A DNA stretch of 64,000 bases from a virus. The notes beneath the pieces are model-generated. The model worked only from the letters and a program-made list of their open reading frames with translations. It did not search any database and was not told the origin of the DNA. Below, piece by piece: positions 13,906 to 23,310 of the stretch (position 1 is the first letter of the stretch; the number at the start of each line of letters is the position of its first letter). Both the position numbers and the translations under genes were made by a program. The stretch lies in IMG/VR virus record IMGVR_UViG_3300035680_000866, positions 1-64,000 of that record. The stretch is one strand, 5' to 3'.

Positions 13906-15891
13906 TTACTTGTTTCTAATAACTGATACCGAGCAGCCTGCTGGATTTGTACAGGTCTGTTGTAGTGTGTAGGCATCTCCTACACCTGTTTGTGTGACGC
14001 TAACAGTGTTTTTATTACCAATTAAGTTTAATAAAGTACTGTGTCCTGTGCCAGTTTGATTAACTGTTGCTGAGTTGTTGTCTCCGCTGACATTTACAAT
14101 GCTTAGATTGTTGCTGCCGGCTTGTGTGTTGTTAACAGTGTTCCAATTGCCTGTTAATGTAGCATAACTTGCATTACCTGTTCCAGTCTTTTGTGTAATG
14201 TTTACAGTATTAATATCCCATGTAGTTTTTACACTAGCGGTATTGTTATTGCTCTGTTGTTGAGCAGTGACTGCATTACCATTACCAGCACTTTCAAAAT
14301 TGAATATATTGTTGTTGACATCACCACCGTTAGCAGTCTGTTGCTTAATGTCAATATTGTTGCCCCAGGCATTCATTTTAACACCTGCAATATTACCTTG
14401 TCCGAACTGTTTTATACTCAGTATGTTGCCGTTGCCATTTAACGTTGCCCACCCGCTGTCGGTTCCTGTAATGGCATTGTTATTTCCATCTTGCTCTAAT
14501 GTAACGGAATTGTTTGTGCCAGCCACAACCTGTTTGATATAAATGCTGTTGCCACTAATGTTAGGAGCGGTTCGAGAATATGTAGGAGCAGTTCCGTAAG
14601 TGGGTGTGATGGTATAGGTAGTGTTAGTAGTGCTACTTGGTGTACCGTTGCTAGTTGTAGTTGATCCGTCACTCCATGTAGTAGTAGTCACCGGTGTTGT
14701 AGTTGTTGTAGTCACTGTAGTTGTTCCTACGAACCCGTCAGTAAAGTTTCCTGTGGTAGTTGGGCGAGTAATTGTTATAGATCCAGTGCTTGAACTAGAT
14801 GAACTTGTGCTAATACTGTTGCTAGTTGATGTACCAACTACCGTTGGTCCTTCGTTGGATACTGCTGCACCTGCTGTACCTGGATTGCTAGGTGTGCCAC
14901 CTGAACCTGTATCACTGCTGGTTACTCCATCATTTAAATCGTAGTAGTAGGTAACTTCAGCAATCTGCACACTATTACCGCTGTTATTTTTAATACTTGG
15001 AAACTTTATAAAGTAATAGACATAGGCGGTAGTGTTGTCCACTGTTATTTCACCACTGACACTAAATCTAGAATCAGATAAAGTCAACGGACCTTCTTTA
15101 ATCAGAGTCCAGTTAACACCATCATTAGATCCGTATAGTTTATAACTTGCTGGATCTCGTTCAACTGAATCATTAGCAGTAGTAATGGTAAACTTTTGAA
15201 CTACACGACCTTGACTTAGTTTAACAGTGACACCTGCGTTCTGTTTATCAAAGTTCAAGTACTTAGTGCCAACGTTGCCGTCAAAGGCATTAGCAGCACC
15301 TTCGTTGCTGGGACTATTATAGCTGGTAGGATAGATGTTGCTGATTACAACTGGCGTGCTGTTGGTTCTAATCATTTGCCAGTTCGGTGTTGCAGGTGCC
15401 GGCTGTGCTGTTTGTCCTGCTGATAACGGTGTTGTGCTAGCAAATGTATAGTTATTTAGGTCACTGCTGGTAACACTAGTATCCATATTAGTAAATGTAG
15501 CACTAGCACCGTAGTTATAACCTTGTGCCGTTGTAATCACATTACCAAAGAACCCAGATCCAATATAGAAGATAGCACCATTACCTAGAGCAGTAATATC
15601 GCCGTGATCATGGACAATACTGTGTTGTGTGCCGTTGCTGTTCATCAATTTCAATCCGTGCTTCCCTGGATTAGTTGTGCTATTAAAGAACTGAAAGTAT
15701 TGTCCTGCGCTAACCGTCACTGTTTGAAAGTTCTTGTTGTAAGGTGCAATAAAGTTGCTGGCATATAATGTGGTACCACTCCAGCTGTATTGTACGTCAA
15801 ATATTTGATTGATGCCAAACTTGCCGTCGGTGATAGCACCAAAGGCATTTGTGCAGACTAGCAACATCATTAAAAATATTTGTCTTATCAT
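13906..15891 (-). CDS. secreted curlin-repeat protein with discoidin-like domain
   Basis: 661 aa. Signal peptide (about 1-19, ending NAFG), a beta-rich N-terminal part, a F5/8-type C-like segment (about 185-320, with LYGSNDGVNWTLI), a Ser/Thr/Gly-rich linker, then C-terminal curlin repeats (about 450-640) with the N-x3-x2-Q pattern (QDGNNNAI, QTGTGHSTL, QTGVGDAY). Likely exported through the CsgG channel encoded nearby to form or anchor amyloid fibres. The overlap with the FecR gene by 4 nt shows one operon. Confidence 0.82.
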   Translation of the reverse strand: MIRQIFLMMLLVCTNAFGAITDGKFGINQIFDVQYSWSGTTLYASNFIAPYNKNFQTVTVSAGQYFQFFNSTTNPGKHGLKLMNSNGTQHSIVHDHGDITALGNGAIFYIGSGFFGNVITTAQGYNYGASATFTNMDTSVTSSDLNNYTFASTTPLSAGQTAQPAPATPNWQMIRTNSTPVVISNIYPTSYNSPSNEGAANAFDGNVGTKYLNFDKQNAGVTVKLSQGRVVQKFTITTANDSVERDPASYKLYGSNDGVNWTLIKEGPLTLSDSRFSVSGEITVDNTTAYVYYFIKFPSIKNNSGNSVQIAEVTYYYDLNDGVTSSDTGSGGTPSNPGTAGAAVSNEGPTVVGTSTSNSISTSSSSSSTGSITITRPTTTGNFTDGFVGTTTVTTTTTTPVTTTTWSDGSTTTSNGTPSSTTNTTYTITPTYGTAPTYSRTAPNISGNSIYIKQVVAGTNNSVTLEQDGNNNAITGTDSGWATLNGNGNILSIKQFGQGNIAGVKMNAWGNNIDIKQQTANGGDVNNNIFNFESAGNGNAVTAQQQSNNNTASVKTTWDINTVNITQKTGTGNASYATLTGNWNTVNNTQAGSNNLSIVNVSGDNNSATVNQTGTGHSTLLNLIGNKNTVSVTQTGVGDAYTLQQTCTNPAGCSVSVIRNK

Positions 15892-17024
15892 CTGTAGCTC
15901 TGATTAATAATGATACTGCCCTGCGGCTTGTTGAGTGATCCAGCAAAATTGAACGCATCGGTAATTCTATCTTGTGTAACTACTACCAACACCTTGTTGT
16001 CATTAGTTAGACTTATAGCAGTAAAGTTATTTCCGTTAGCACTCAAACTCATATAGCCTATACCTAACTGATTTAAGTTTGGATTATCGTTCTTGTAGTA
16101 TCGAACCACATGCTCGTTTTCAAATGCTTTGTCTGTTACTGCAACACCTTTATCTTTTAGTTCTGTTAATAAGGATAAGGCACGGTCTTCTGCATCTCGC
16201 TCCCTAGAAGTTCGTTCTTGATTATTTTTCTGCTGATCGTTAGTCGCTTTGGCTTCTGCCGAACTAGGATCTTTGTTGTCTTTCTTGTCATCGTCACGTT
16301 TGGCATCGCCAGTTTTTTCAGCAGCAGCACGAGCAGCTTGTTGTATACCAACACCTGACATAGTATTAGGCAAACGAATCAATAAATTATTTCCAATTGC
16401 AGTATTAGCTAGATTAACTACTACAGGAATAGTAGGAGGGGTTGCCGCTGTTTCAACAATAGTTGCTTGATAAGGTTTGTCTAATGTAATTATTTTTGAT
16501 CCGCTGTCAACATCTATTCGACCACTACCGCAAACCATTCCTTTTAAGTTAATGCTTTGATTTACTTCACAGGCAGGCATTAACATAACAAGACTTTTAC
16601 CTGTTTCATCTACTGACATTACAAAATCAGTGCCGCGAACAGCAATAGACGCAGTGGGTGTATTAATTTTTACACTGTTGGGGTTGTTGTGTGCGATATT
16701 ACCAGATACATAACGTACAGTACCAGCAGCAGCCTTAAGGCTAAGTTTGCCGCCCGCAGCATTTTTAGGATCGTATACAAAATCATCTATTACTAATGCA
16801 CTGTTTTCAGTTATTTTAACAGTGGTGTTGTCTTTAAACTTGATGTTGACAACACCGTTTTTAGTTTCAACTTTATCATTGGTTTCAACTACAGTGCCTT
16901 TAGCTACGGAGACGATTGTTTTGCCACGTTTAATAACTGCGGTGCCTGAAAGATCAACGACTGATCCTATATCAGCAATCGCAGTGGTGCAAACCAACCA
17001 TAGTGCAATGGCCCATAACTTCAC
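15888..17024 (-). CDS. secreted FecR-domain protein
   Basis: 378 aa with a signal peptide (about 1-17). Residues about 20-160 form a FecR domain: GSVVDLSGTAVIKRG, KGTVVETNDKVETKNG, FKDNTTVKITENS and TASIAVRGTDF are typical. The C-terminal half has a Lys/Asp-rich linker and a globular end. In bacteria such proteins often neighbour CHASE2 cyclases, the same pairing seen here. Confidence 0.82.
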   Translation of the reverse strand: MKLWAIALWLVCTTAIADIGSVVDLSGTAVIKRGKTIVSVAKGTVVETNDKVETKNGVVNIKFKDNTTVKITENSALVIDDFVYDPKNAAGGKLSLKAAAGTVRYVSGNIAHNNPNSVKINTPTASIAVRGTDFVMSVDETGKSLVMLMPACEVNQSINLKGMVCGSGRIDVDSGSKIITLDKPYQATIVETAATPPTIPVVVNLANTAIGNNLLIRLPNTMSGVGIQQAARAAAEKTGDAKRDDDKKDNKDPSSAEAKATNDQQKNNQERTSRERDAEDRALSLLTELKDKGVAVTDKAFENEHVVRYYKNDNPNLNQLGIGYMSLSANGNNFTAISLTNDNKVLVVVTQDRITDAFNFAGSLNKPQGSIIINQSYR

Positions 17025-17036
17025 AGCATCCTCCGA

Positions 17037-17843
17037 TTAACGGCTCTTCTGAATGATGTTAAAAGTGCCACCTGCTGCTGTGGCTGAAATATTAGCAACG
17101 TTAGCATGGGTCCCAGTTTGACTGATGTTAAAAGTTGTTCCACCTGCACCGTTTTGTGCCAATACTAAACTGCTCATGCTTGCACTAGATTGCAGAACGT
17201 TAACAGTGTTGTTGTCACTACTTGACAAGTTAATCAACATTTGTTGACCAGCACCGGTAGAGCTAGATTGTTCTAAGTTAAGTGTATTACCGTTGCCTGT
17301 AACATACGCTGCTGCTTGAAGTGCTGTACCATTGCCGGTATAATTTGCAGTGTTGCTGTTACCAGTGAATCTTAAATCAAGCAATGCATTTTCATCAAGG
17401 CCAGCTTGTCCTGCACAGGTTGTTGTCAATCCACAACTTACATTGGCTGTGTTGCTGTTACCTGACTGTAGCAAGTAAACATTAGCATCACTTCCGGTGA
17501 TTTTCATGGTGTTGATAATGTTATTGTTACCTGTTTGGTCAATAGTAACAACTTGATTATTACCATCTAATATCATACTGTTAATAGCACCTGCGGCAGT
17601 AGCACCAGCACGGTTACTGTTACCGTCTTGATTGATACTGACTGTAGGTGCAGATCCAGTCTGCTCTAGATAGATAATGTTAGTTGTACTTGCACCTAAT
17701 GCAGCCGTAACGCCTGCTGCAAAGCGTGTGGTACTGGCTGTAGTAATCGTGGGCGCACTGGCCTGCGTTGGTGCAGTAGGTGCTGTTTGTGCAAAAGCCG
17801 GCAGTGTTGCGGCTAATATAATTGCTAATAGTGTTTTTTTCAT
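17037..17843 (-). CDS. curlin-like fibre subunit
   Basis: 268 aa from ATG at 17843, preceded by CCAGGAGC. Sec signal peptide MKKTLLAIILAATLPAFAQ, then many curlin-type repeats with Q-x-G-x-x-N and N-x-V (SINQDGNSNRAG, TIDQTGNNNIIN, LLQSGNSNTAN, QTGTHANVAN). Related in plan to CsgA/CsgB but with less regular repeats. Substrate candidate for the CsgF/CsgG exporter upstream. Confidence 0.85.
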   Translation of the reverse strand: MKKTLLAIILAATLPAFAQTAPTAPTQASAPTITTASTTRFAAGVTAALGASTTNIIYLEQTGSAPTVSINQDGNSNRAGATAAGAINSMILDGNNQVVTIDQTGNNNIINTMKITGSDANVYLLQSGNSNTANVSCGLTTTCAGQAGLDENALLDLRFTGNSNTANYTGNGTALQAAAYVTGNGNTLNLEQSSSTGAGQQMLINLSSSDNNTVNVLQSSASMSSLVLAQNGAGGTTFNISQTGTHANVANISATAAGGTFNIIQKSR

Positions 17844-17844
17844 T

Positions 17845-18039
17845 TTATTTGCTCCTGGTTTTGTTGACCGGTCTCGCTTTATTTTGTTGTTTGGATCCTG
17901 TTGCCTGATCCGTCGGTAGCATTCCAACTACCTTCTTCTTTACTTCCTCTAGCATTTTTTCCGTTGCTGGGCTGTACTGACGATGCGGAAGGTGTTTGGG
18001 CGGCTCCTTCACGTGGGGCTTCCTTTTGAACCAACTCAT
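17845..18039 (-). CDS. small basic protein overlapping csgG 3' end
   Basis: 64 aa (MSWFKRKPHVKEPPKHLPHR start), with a strong ribosome-binding site (AAGGAG) 9 nt upstream of ATG. It overlaps the last 161 nt of csgG in another frame and ends 1 nt before the curlin gene. Its sequence looks more protein-like than the low-complexity CsgG tail it overlaps. Function unknown. Confidence 0.6.
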   Translation of the reverse strand: MSWFKRKPHVKEPPKHLPHRQYSPATEKMLEEVKKKVVGMLPTDQATGSKQQNKARPVNKTRSK

Positions 18040-18844
18040 TAGGTTTCTCCTTGAATTTCCATAGACCTAGATTTTTTCCACTTTTAACTAGCTCAATAAT
18101 CCCTTGCTCAATTGCCGACCTTAGAGCATAGTTGCCTGGTTCATTAAAAGTTTGACTACTGTCAAACTCAAATGATCGCGTTCCTTGATTGTAAAATTTA
18201 ACAGCAGTTGTACCGTCTTTGGTACTCAAAAGATTTTTCTCAATAGTAACACTGGTTAATATTTCTCCGGTTTGTACACTGACTAATCTCATACTGATTA
18301 CCACTTGATCTTGCATATACTGTGTGTATGGGCCAATTCCTAAAACTGCAAATCCAGTTCCGCCTGTTAGTACATTACTGTTGTAGTCAATGATACCACC
18401 TTCTAGAATAACTCCAGCTAATGCCAAAGGTGGTAGCATTTTAGCATTAGCTCCGTCGTATATCTCACGAGTCTGTTTAATCATCTGACGTTCTTTTAAT
18501 AGGTTGTCAAGATTAACACGTTCTACTACAGTAAACCATTGACGATTACCTGCTTCTTGTAAACTCTTGATTAGATAACTTTCGGCACCTTGTGTTACTG
18601 CGGTTGAGAATAAACTCAGCGTGGTGCTGTTTTTTCTCTGTCCAGTCATGTCTTTAAATCCGTAAACTGCCACTGCAATCTTAGGACCGTCTGGCGCAGG
18701 TAGTGTATCAATTTCTTTTTGTATAGTCTCTGTTACTTTTGGTATGTCTCCAATACCTACTTTGCCAAAAGGTCTAACTACGGATGCACACCCCATCAAT
18801 ACTGCTGTTGCAAGAACAATAGTTGATAATTTAAATATTCTCAT
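17879..18844 (-). CDS. csgG: CsgG-like outer-membrane curli secretion lipoprotein
   Basis: 321 aa from ATG at 18844 (GGAG 7 nt upstream). Lipoprotein signal with lipobox LMGC, then the CsgG core: KIAVAVYGFKDMTGQRK, LIKSLQEAGNRQWFTVVER, LAGVILEGGIIDYNSN, YMQDQVVISMRLVSVQTGEILTSV. CsgG forms a nonameric outer-membrane channel for curlin export. The C-terminal 50 residues are Ser/Gly/Asn-rich and overlap another gene. Adjacent csgF and curlin genes support function. From memory, csgG/csgF homologues are known in some marine T4-like phages. Confidence 0.9.
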   Translation of the reverse strand: MRIFKLSTIVLATAVLMGCASVVRPFGKVGIGDIPKVTETIQKEIDTLPAPDGPKIAVAVYGFKDMTGQRKNSTTLSLFSTAVTQGAESYLIKSLQEAGNRQWFTVVERVNLDNLLKERQMIKQTREIYDGANAKMLPPLALAGVILEGGIIDYNSNVLTGGTGFAVLGIGPYTQYMQDQVVISMRLVSVQTGEILTSVTIEKNLLSTKDGTTAVKFYNQGTRSFEFDSSQTFNEPGNYALRSAIEQGIIELVKSGKNLGLWKFKEKPNELVQKEAPREGAAQTPSASSVQPSNGKNARGSKEEGSWNATDGSGNRIQTTK

Positions 18845-18854
18845 CCATCGCTCC

Positions 18855-19343
18855 TTAAAAATTAAAACTAGATACTGGCACAGTGATAGTCTGTGTCGGA
18901 CTTGCATTTGGAACAAATTTCTTGTCAACGATTTTTCCATCAAAAACATTCAGCGTAACATTATTCTCTAATTTAGTCCAGACAATTTTTTGTGTTTCAG
19001 TTACCATAAACTCACCTTTAGAACAATTTGATCCAGTACATTCTTTAAACAGATTGTTAGTTAACTGTGTAGCCAATTGACTGTATACTTGTCCTGTAAA
19101 CAGATTCATAAATCTAGCCAACGGTGTATTTGCTGCGGCCGCTTCTGCTGCGGCTCTTTCTCCAGCCTCTCTTGACGCTTTACTGGCCTGTGCGCTCTGT
19201 CGCATTTGCTCCATAGTCAGCACTTGGCTGGCCCACCCTTGACCGCTAAAGGTAGGATTGTTGAATTGGTGTACCAATTCTGCATTTGCAGTAGCAAGTC
19301 CTAGTGTAAGACATACTCCTAACGCTATTTTAATTTTCTTCAT
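18855..19343 (-). CDS. csgF: CsgF-like curli assembly factor
   Basis: 162 aa with a signal peptide ending ANA. The mature N-terminus ELVHQFNNPTFSGQGW matches the CsgF start that plugs the CsgG channel. The C-terminal region FDGKIVDKKF...TQTITVPVSSFNF is CsgF-like. A central Ala/Glu-rich helix lengthens it relative to the E. coli protein. First gene of the curli-type cluster. Confidence 0.85.
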   Translation of the reverse strand: MKKIKIALGVCLTLGLATANAELVHQFNNPTFSGQGWASQVLTMEQMRQSAQASKASREAGERAAAEAAAANTPLARFMNLFTGQVYSQLATQLTNNLFKECTGSNCSKGEFMVTETQKIVWTKLENNVTLNVFDGKIVDKKFVPNASPTQTITVPVSSFNF

Positions 19344-19422
19344 TGCTCGCTCCGATGTCCTTACATATATTTAAGGGCATTTGGAGAGCGATTATATACG
19401 CAGTTTTGTTGGGTTTAACAAT

Positions 19423-19791
19423 TCAAACTAACAAAAACCATATCATCCATATGTATGTGACTTGATGTGCTAGCTGGTCTAGACCGAACTGTGTCCAGAA
19501 GATAGGTTTAGTGTTGTCTTTGCTACCATACTTTACCTTGCTGTAATCCACAAGATAGTGAACAATACCTTCAATTAGAGTAACAAATATTATAGCAAAC
19601 GCACCAACAGGAACAAAGAAACTGAAAATAAGCATTGCTATTAAAGTACAATACATATGATCTGTTGTATGACTAATTCCCGTGGGGTCCATCCACACAC
19701 CTTTTTTAACGGTCTGTTGATAAGTCTGCAGGACAAAATCAGCATAACAATGCTTGATCTGCAAAAGAAGGAGTATTGAGAGCAGTTCCAT
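19423..19791 (-). CDS. DUF3307-type membrane protein
   Basis: 122 aa with three or four hydrophobic segments and conserved polar residues (KHCYADFVLQT, DPTGISHTTDH, EGIVHYLVDY, FWTQFGLDQLAHQ) matching DUF3307. Function of the family is unknown. Preceded by a late-promoter-like CTAAATA. Confidence 0.7.
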   Translation of the reverse strand: MELLSILLLLQIKHCYADFVLQTYQQTVKKGVWMDPTGISHTTDHMYCTLIAMLIFSFFVPVGAFAIIFVTLIEGIVHYLVDYSKVKYGSKDNTKPIFWTQFGLDQLAHQVTYIWMIWFLLV

Positions 19792-19828
19792 CGTTAAGTA
19801 TTTAGTATATACTTAACGACAGGAATAA

Positions 19829-21211
19829 TTAATTAAGTTTCCAGGTCATTGCACTATCCCATTTTGGAGCAGGATCTTTGTGCTCAAATGTAATAGTACC
19901 ACCTACTTTTGAAGGCCATTTTACATCTGTTATAAATTGCTTGCCTTTAATAGTGGTTTTTAATAGAACAAAATTCTGTCCTAACAATTCAATCATACGT
20001 TTAGAAAAATTAGGAATGACGCCTTTCTTAACAGCACTATGAATTACATCCTTGACATAGTATCTCAAGTAGTACCATAAAGGGTGTTTAGCAGTTATAG
20101 AAGTTTCCACTAACTTATATAGTTCTTGAAATTCTGCTGGAATTTGATCTAGTGTTTCTGGCACACCTTCGTTACGAGATTTTAGAATAGTGGACAAATA
20201 TATAAACAATTCGTCAGTAAAGGGTAAAAATTTACTTAATTCTCCCATTGAACCTGGATAGTTTTCTTCTAACCAATTTGCGGCATAGAACGGTTGTATC
20301 CATGCAGGTTTGGCATTTTGTTGCAACATGTCAATAAATGTAATTGCAGGATCTTTGCCAATCATTTTTCTCATGTTATTGGGAATCTTTAATGCGGTTA
20401 CACTGCTTGGCATGCCACCTCCAGCGCCCTTACTGCTGATAAAAATAGTATTTTCAGTTTTTCTGTTAACAAGAGCGTAACTATCTGCTACAGGATTACT
20501 AGAACTAGCCGGAAAATATAATACTAATTCCTCTAGATTGCCGCCCACGTGTTCGTAAAATGCTTCAGAATTTGGAAAATTTGCAACACCTTTGATTAGG
20601 GCTTGTACTCCTAGATATTCAAATCCATAGTTTTGTATGTTGCCAATTTCTGATTTGCTGAGATCTGGAACCGTCGGAATTTGTTCTGCATCAATTGCAC
20701 GGGAAATTTCTTTAACAGCCGCACCAGCTGCACCCTGACTATCAAGATGTTTATTTGATTGTATCTTTTGCCCCAATTGTCCCGCAAGAAATGCCCCCAA
20801 CTCCAAGGCAAGTTCGGGTGTTAGATTTTGATCTTTATTTGGGTCACCGTGTTGGAAGACCTGTCCTGGTCTAAGGCCAGCAACAGGAACTGCATCTGTG
20901 TCTTGTTGATTAGGAGGAACACTTTGACCACCGTATTCTTTTGTTTTTAAGAATGATCCCAGTGGATAGGGTTTTTGATCTGCACCTAGTAGAGTTATAG
21001 TACCAGCAAATTTTCCTTGATCAAAAAGATCTTGTAATCGCTTTGCTTCTGTGTTTTTAATAACAACAGGAGTACCGTCTTTTAAGTATAAAGGGTTGCC
21101 GGCAGTAATATTAGCAATGAGCCTATCAAACCGTACCATATCTTTTGTCAGTTTGTTAGGATTAAGAGTTTGCTCGGATTCTAATAGGGTTAAAAATTCA
21201 CGTGATCGCAT
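19829..21211 (-). CDS. large phage protein, unknown, CTS-like N-terminus
   Basis: 460 aa, starting MRSREFLTLLESEQ, an amphipathic capsid-targeting-like N-terminus with a possible cleavage Glu. The rest is soluble and mixed alpha/beta; no catalytic motif recognised. CTAAATA late-promoter sequence just upstream. Possibly a virion-internal protein. Confidence 0.6.
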   Translation of the reverse strand: MRSREFLTLLESEQTLNPNKLTKDMVRFDRLIANITAGNPLYLKDGTPVVIKNTEAKRLQDLFDQGKFAGTITLLGADQKPYPLGSFLKTKEYGGQSVPPNQQDTDAVPVAGLRPGQVFQHGDPNKDQNLTPELALELGAFLAGQLGQKIQSNKHLDSQGAAGAAVKEISRAIDAEQIPTVPDLSKSEIGNIQNYGFEYLGVQALIKGVANFPNSEAFYEHVGGNLEELVLYFPASSSNPVADSYALVNRKTENTIFISSKGAGGGMPSSVTALKIPNNMRKMIGKDPAITFIDMLQQNAKPAWIQPFYAANWLEENYPGSMGELSKFLPFTDELFIYLSTILKSRNEGVPETLDQIPAEFQELYKLVETSITAKHPLWYYLRYYVKDVIHSAVKKGVIPNFSKRMIELLGQNFVLLKTTIKGKQFITDVKWPSKVGGTITFEHKDPAPKWDSAMTWKLN

Positions 21212-21221
21212 AATAGAGTAT

Positions 21222-21893
21222 TTAGTGAAATTCCGGGAATAAGATTTCCTGTACGAATTTCTTCATAGTAGGTTCAGATATGCCCATACTAATCATACTT
21301 TTGATCACATGGGGATTCTGTTTCTGATAATGGCAATAACGATTTTGTGCCATGTGATAATCAGCACCACTTTGTTGTTCTATTCCTACATTCTTTAGAT
21401 AGAAATCTAATGTGGTTAATGCTGTATTGCATAGTTGGTCTATTTCAGCTTCGTCTTGTAGATTACCAGCAGCTACCATAGCAGGACTGAAGATCTGTTG
21501 TGCCCACTCGGGTAATTGTCTAGGCTTGTTCCATTCTAGTCCATGCACCTGAGCTTTAAACCACAAATACATAAAACTATTAGGATCACCAGCGTGACTG
21601 AAGTCGTGAAACGCACCTGTTATTTTGTTTGGGCCGCATACAGCATCAAACCCATAGATAGGGCTAGGATCGTTGAAGTGCGGAAATACTGTGACATGTA
21701 ATATGTAGATATTGTAGGTCTCACGGAAATCTACAATTTCAACATGTGCTCTGCGGAATTGGTTACTGGACCATAGAGTATTATGCCAACCATATTGATG
21801 TGCAGACGGGGAATTAATCTGTTCCCCGACAACATTAAATCTTTCTGTAATATCAGCGGCTAGTTTACTAACCTTATCCCAAACTACTGTCAT
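21222..21893 (-). CDS. ferredoxin-dependent bilin reductase
   Basis: 223 aa. RRAHVEIVDF, LHVTVFPHFNDPSPIYGFD and GAFHDFSHAG match the HY2/PcyA/PebS family of ferredoxin-dependent bilin reductases, including the conserved Asp in AFHDFS. It would reduce biliverdin, the product of the heme oxygenase whose gene overlaps it by 20 nt upstream. By size and non-cyanobacterial context it fits the phage PcyX group. Exact product not predictable from sequence. Confidence 0.85.
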   Translation of the reverse strand: MTVVWDKVSKLAADITERFNVVGEQINSPSAHQYGWHNTLWSSNQFRRAHVEIVDFRETYNIYILHVTVFPHFNDPSPIYGFDAVCGPNKITGAFHDFSHAGDPNSFMYLWFKAQVHGLEWNKPRQLPEWAQQIFSPAMVAAGNLQDEAEIDQLCNTALTTLDFYLKNVGIEQQSGADYHMAQNRYCHYQKQNPHVIKSMISMGISEPTMKKFVQEILFPEFH

Positions 21894-22410
21894 AGTCCCT
21901 CATCATTCGTATTGCCCAATCAAAGGCCACATTGGCTTCATCGCCCATGCTGTCGTCCAGCTTGGCACGAATATTGGTCATCAGTGTTCGGGGATCTTCG
22001 AACTCTAAGTTACGATGTGCGCCCGGAACAATCTTCTTAATCATTTGGCCACCGAACATGTCACCCATGTGCCATGTATACAAGTGTGCCATAATCTTGT
22101 TAGGATCTTTACTAATGCTTAGAATGTAATTGTAATAGTCAACAACGATATGACGGAACTCATGGCGGGGATTGTCCCCGTTCATTTCTTGATAATCCAT
22201 TGCTAGATAAAATGCACGGCGTAAGTCTGGCAAGTCTCCTAACAATCGATTGGCCCCTGCGGCACCTTCAATGGCTCCATAGAATAGCCACTTTTGATAT
22301 GTCCAATCTACCCACAAATCAAAAGGCAGGGTTTGTGCAAACACTGCCTTCATAAACGGAGTAGATTCAGCCTCTGCATGTTTAGCACTGGTTAAATCTT
22401 TTAAGCTCAT
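21874..22410 (-). CDS. heme oxygenase
   Basis: 178 aa. The proximal heme ligand is H11 (LTSAKHAEAES) and the distal-helix glycine cluster is GDMFGGQMIKK. Length is slightly under that of bacterial/cyanobacterial HO1. It opens heme to biliverdin, CO and iron using ferredoxin. With the downstream bilin reductase and the nearby ALA synthase it forms a bilin pathway. Confidence 0.88.
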   Translation of the reverse strand: MSLKDLTSAKHAEAESTPFMKAVFAQTLPFDLWVDWTYQKWLFYGAIEGAAGANRLLGDLPDLRRAFYLAMDYQEMNGDNPRHEFRHIVVDYYNYILSISKDPNKIMAHLYTWHMGDMFGGQMIKKIVPGAHRNLEFEDPRTLMTNIRAKLDDSMGDEANVAFDWAIRMMRDYDSSLG

Positions 22411-22418
22411 TTAAATCC

Positions 22419-22736
22419 TCATTCTGGTTCTACTTTAATTATCAAAGGGAATCCATTAGTACGAGCAAGATTGGTAGCATCGATTCCTTTTTGGTCTGCA
22501 ACTTCATAACTATAGATTCCTACAACAGCGTGTCCGTTGTTATGTATCTTTAAAGTCAATTCAAGAGAACTTTTTTCACTATGTCTAAACACAGCAACTA
22601 GCATGGATATTACAAATTCAACAGGAGTAACATCGTCGTTGCAAACAATGACTTTGTACCTAGTAGGTTCTTGACTTTTTTCCTTATTTTTAGAAATAGT
22701 TTTTGTGTCTTTTTCGATAATTGTATCAGATGCCAT
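22419..22736 (-). CDS. clpS: ClpS N-degron adaptor
   Basis: 105 aa. YKVIVCNDDVTPVEFVI, the conserved N-end-rule pocket (N, DD and the following hydrophobics), and VAVFRHSEKSSLELTLKIHNNGHAVVGIYSYEVA match ClpS. Bacterial ClpS delivers N-degron substrates to ClpA and inhibits SsrA substrates; a ClpX is encoded at 39421. The phage could redirect host proteolysis. Confidence 0.88.
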   Translation of the reverse strand: MASDTIIEKDTKTISKNKEKSQEPTRYKVIVCNDDVTPVEFVISMLVAVFRHSEKSSLELTLKIHNNGHAVVGIYSYEVADQKGIDATNLARTNGFPLIIKVEPE

Positions 22737-22778
22737 ATTATTCCTATTGGACGGGGAGTTGCCTCCCCCTGGGTTATA

Positions 22779-23210
22779 TTACTTGATTGCAATCACGCGA
22801 GGCTTGAGTGCTTCAGGTACTTCTCGTGTTAGTTTAACACTTAAAATACCGTTTGTCAATTCTGCATTGCCCACAATAATGTGCTCTGCAAGAGTAAACG
22901 TGCGTTCGAAGTCTCGAGCTGCTAGTCCACGATATACATACTTAGATGTGTCGTCTTCTTTCTGGCGTTGGCCTTTAATAATAAGTAGACTTTGATCTAC
23001 CTCAATGCTGATATCCTCTCGATCAAATCCTGCAACAGCAACTTCAATTTCAAAAGAATTGTCGTCGTGCTTTAGAACGTTGTATGGAGGATAGTTAGGA
23101 ACGGAGTTTGAAAATCGTCTTTCAACATCGTTGAAAAGGCTATCAAATCCAATAAGTGCTCTGTTTAGTTGATTTAGAGCGGTGGTGTCGAAACGTGCGA
23201 GTTGATTCAT
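22779..23210 (-). CDS. small heat-shock protein (HSP20)
   Basis: 143 aa from ATG at 23210 (AAGGAG upstream). The alpha-crystallin domain spans about 38-130 (YPPYNVLKHDDNSFEIEVAVAGF, LLIIKGQRQK, FERTFTLAEHI, NGILSVKL), with a C-terminal I-x-I-like AIK. IbpA-type chaperone. HSP20 is a common auxiliary gene of T4-like aquatic phages. Confidence 0.88.
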   Translation of the reverse strand: MNQLARFDTTALNQLNRALIGFDSLFNDVERRFSNSVPNYPPYNVLKHDDNSFEIEVAVAGFDREDISIEVDQSLLIIKGQRQKEDDTSKYVYRGLAARDFERTFTLAEHIIVGNAELTNGILSVKLTREVPEALKPRVIAIK

Positions 23211-23310
23211 AGTTTTTCTCCTTAATAAGCAAGAATCATTTTGAGGTACCATACCTCAATGTAAAACCCTTACGGCGTCTTACAATATTATTTATACACG
23301 AAATATCAAA

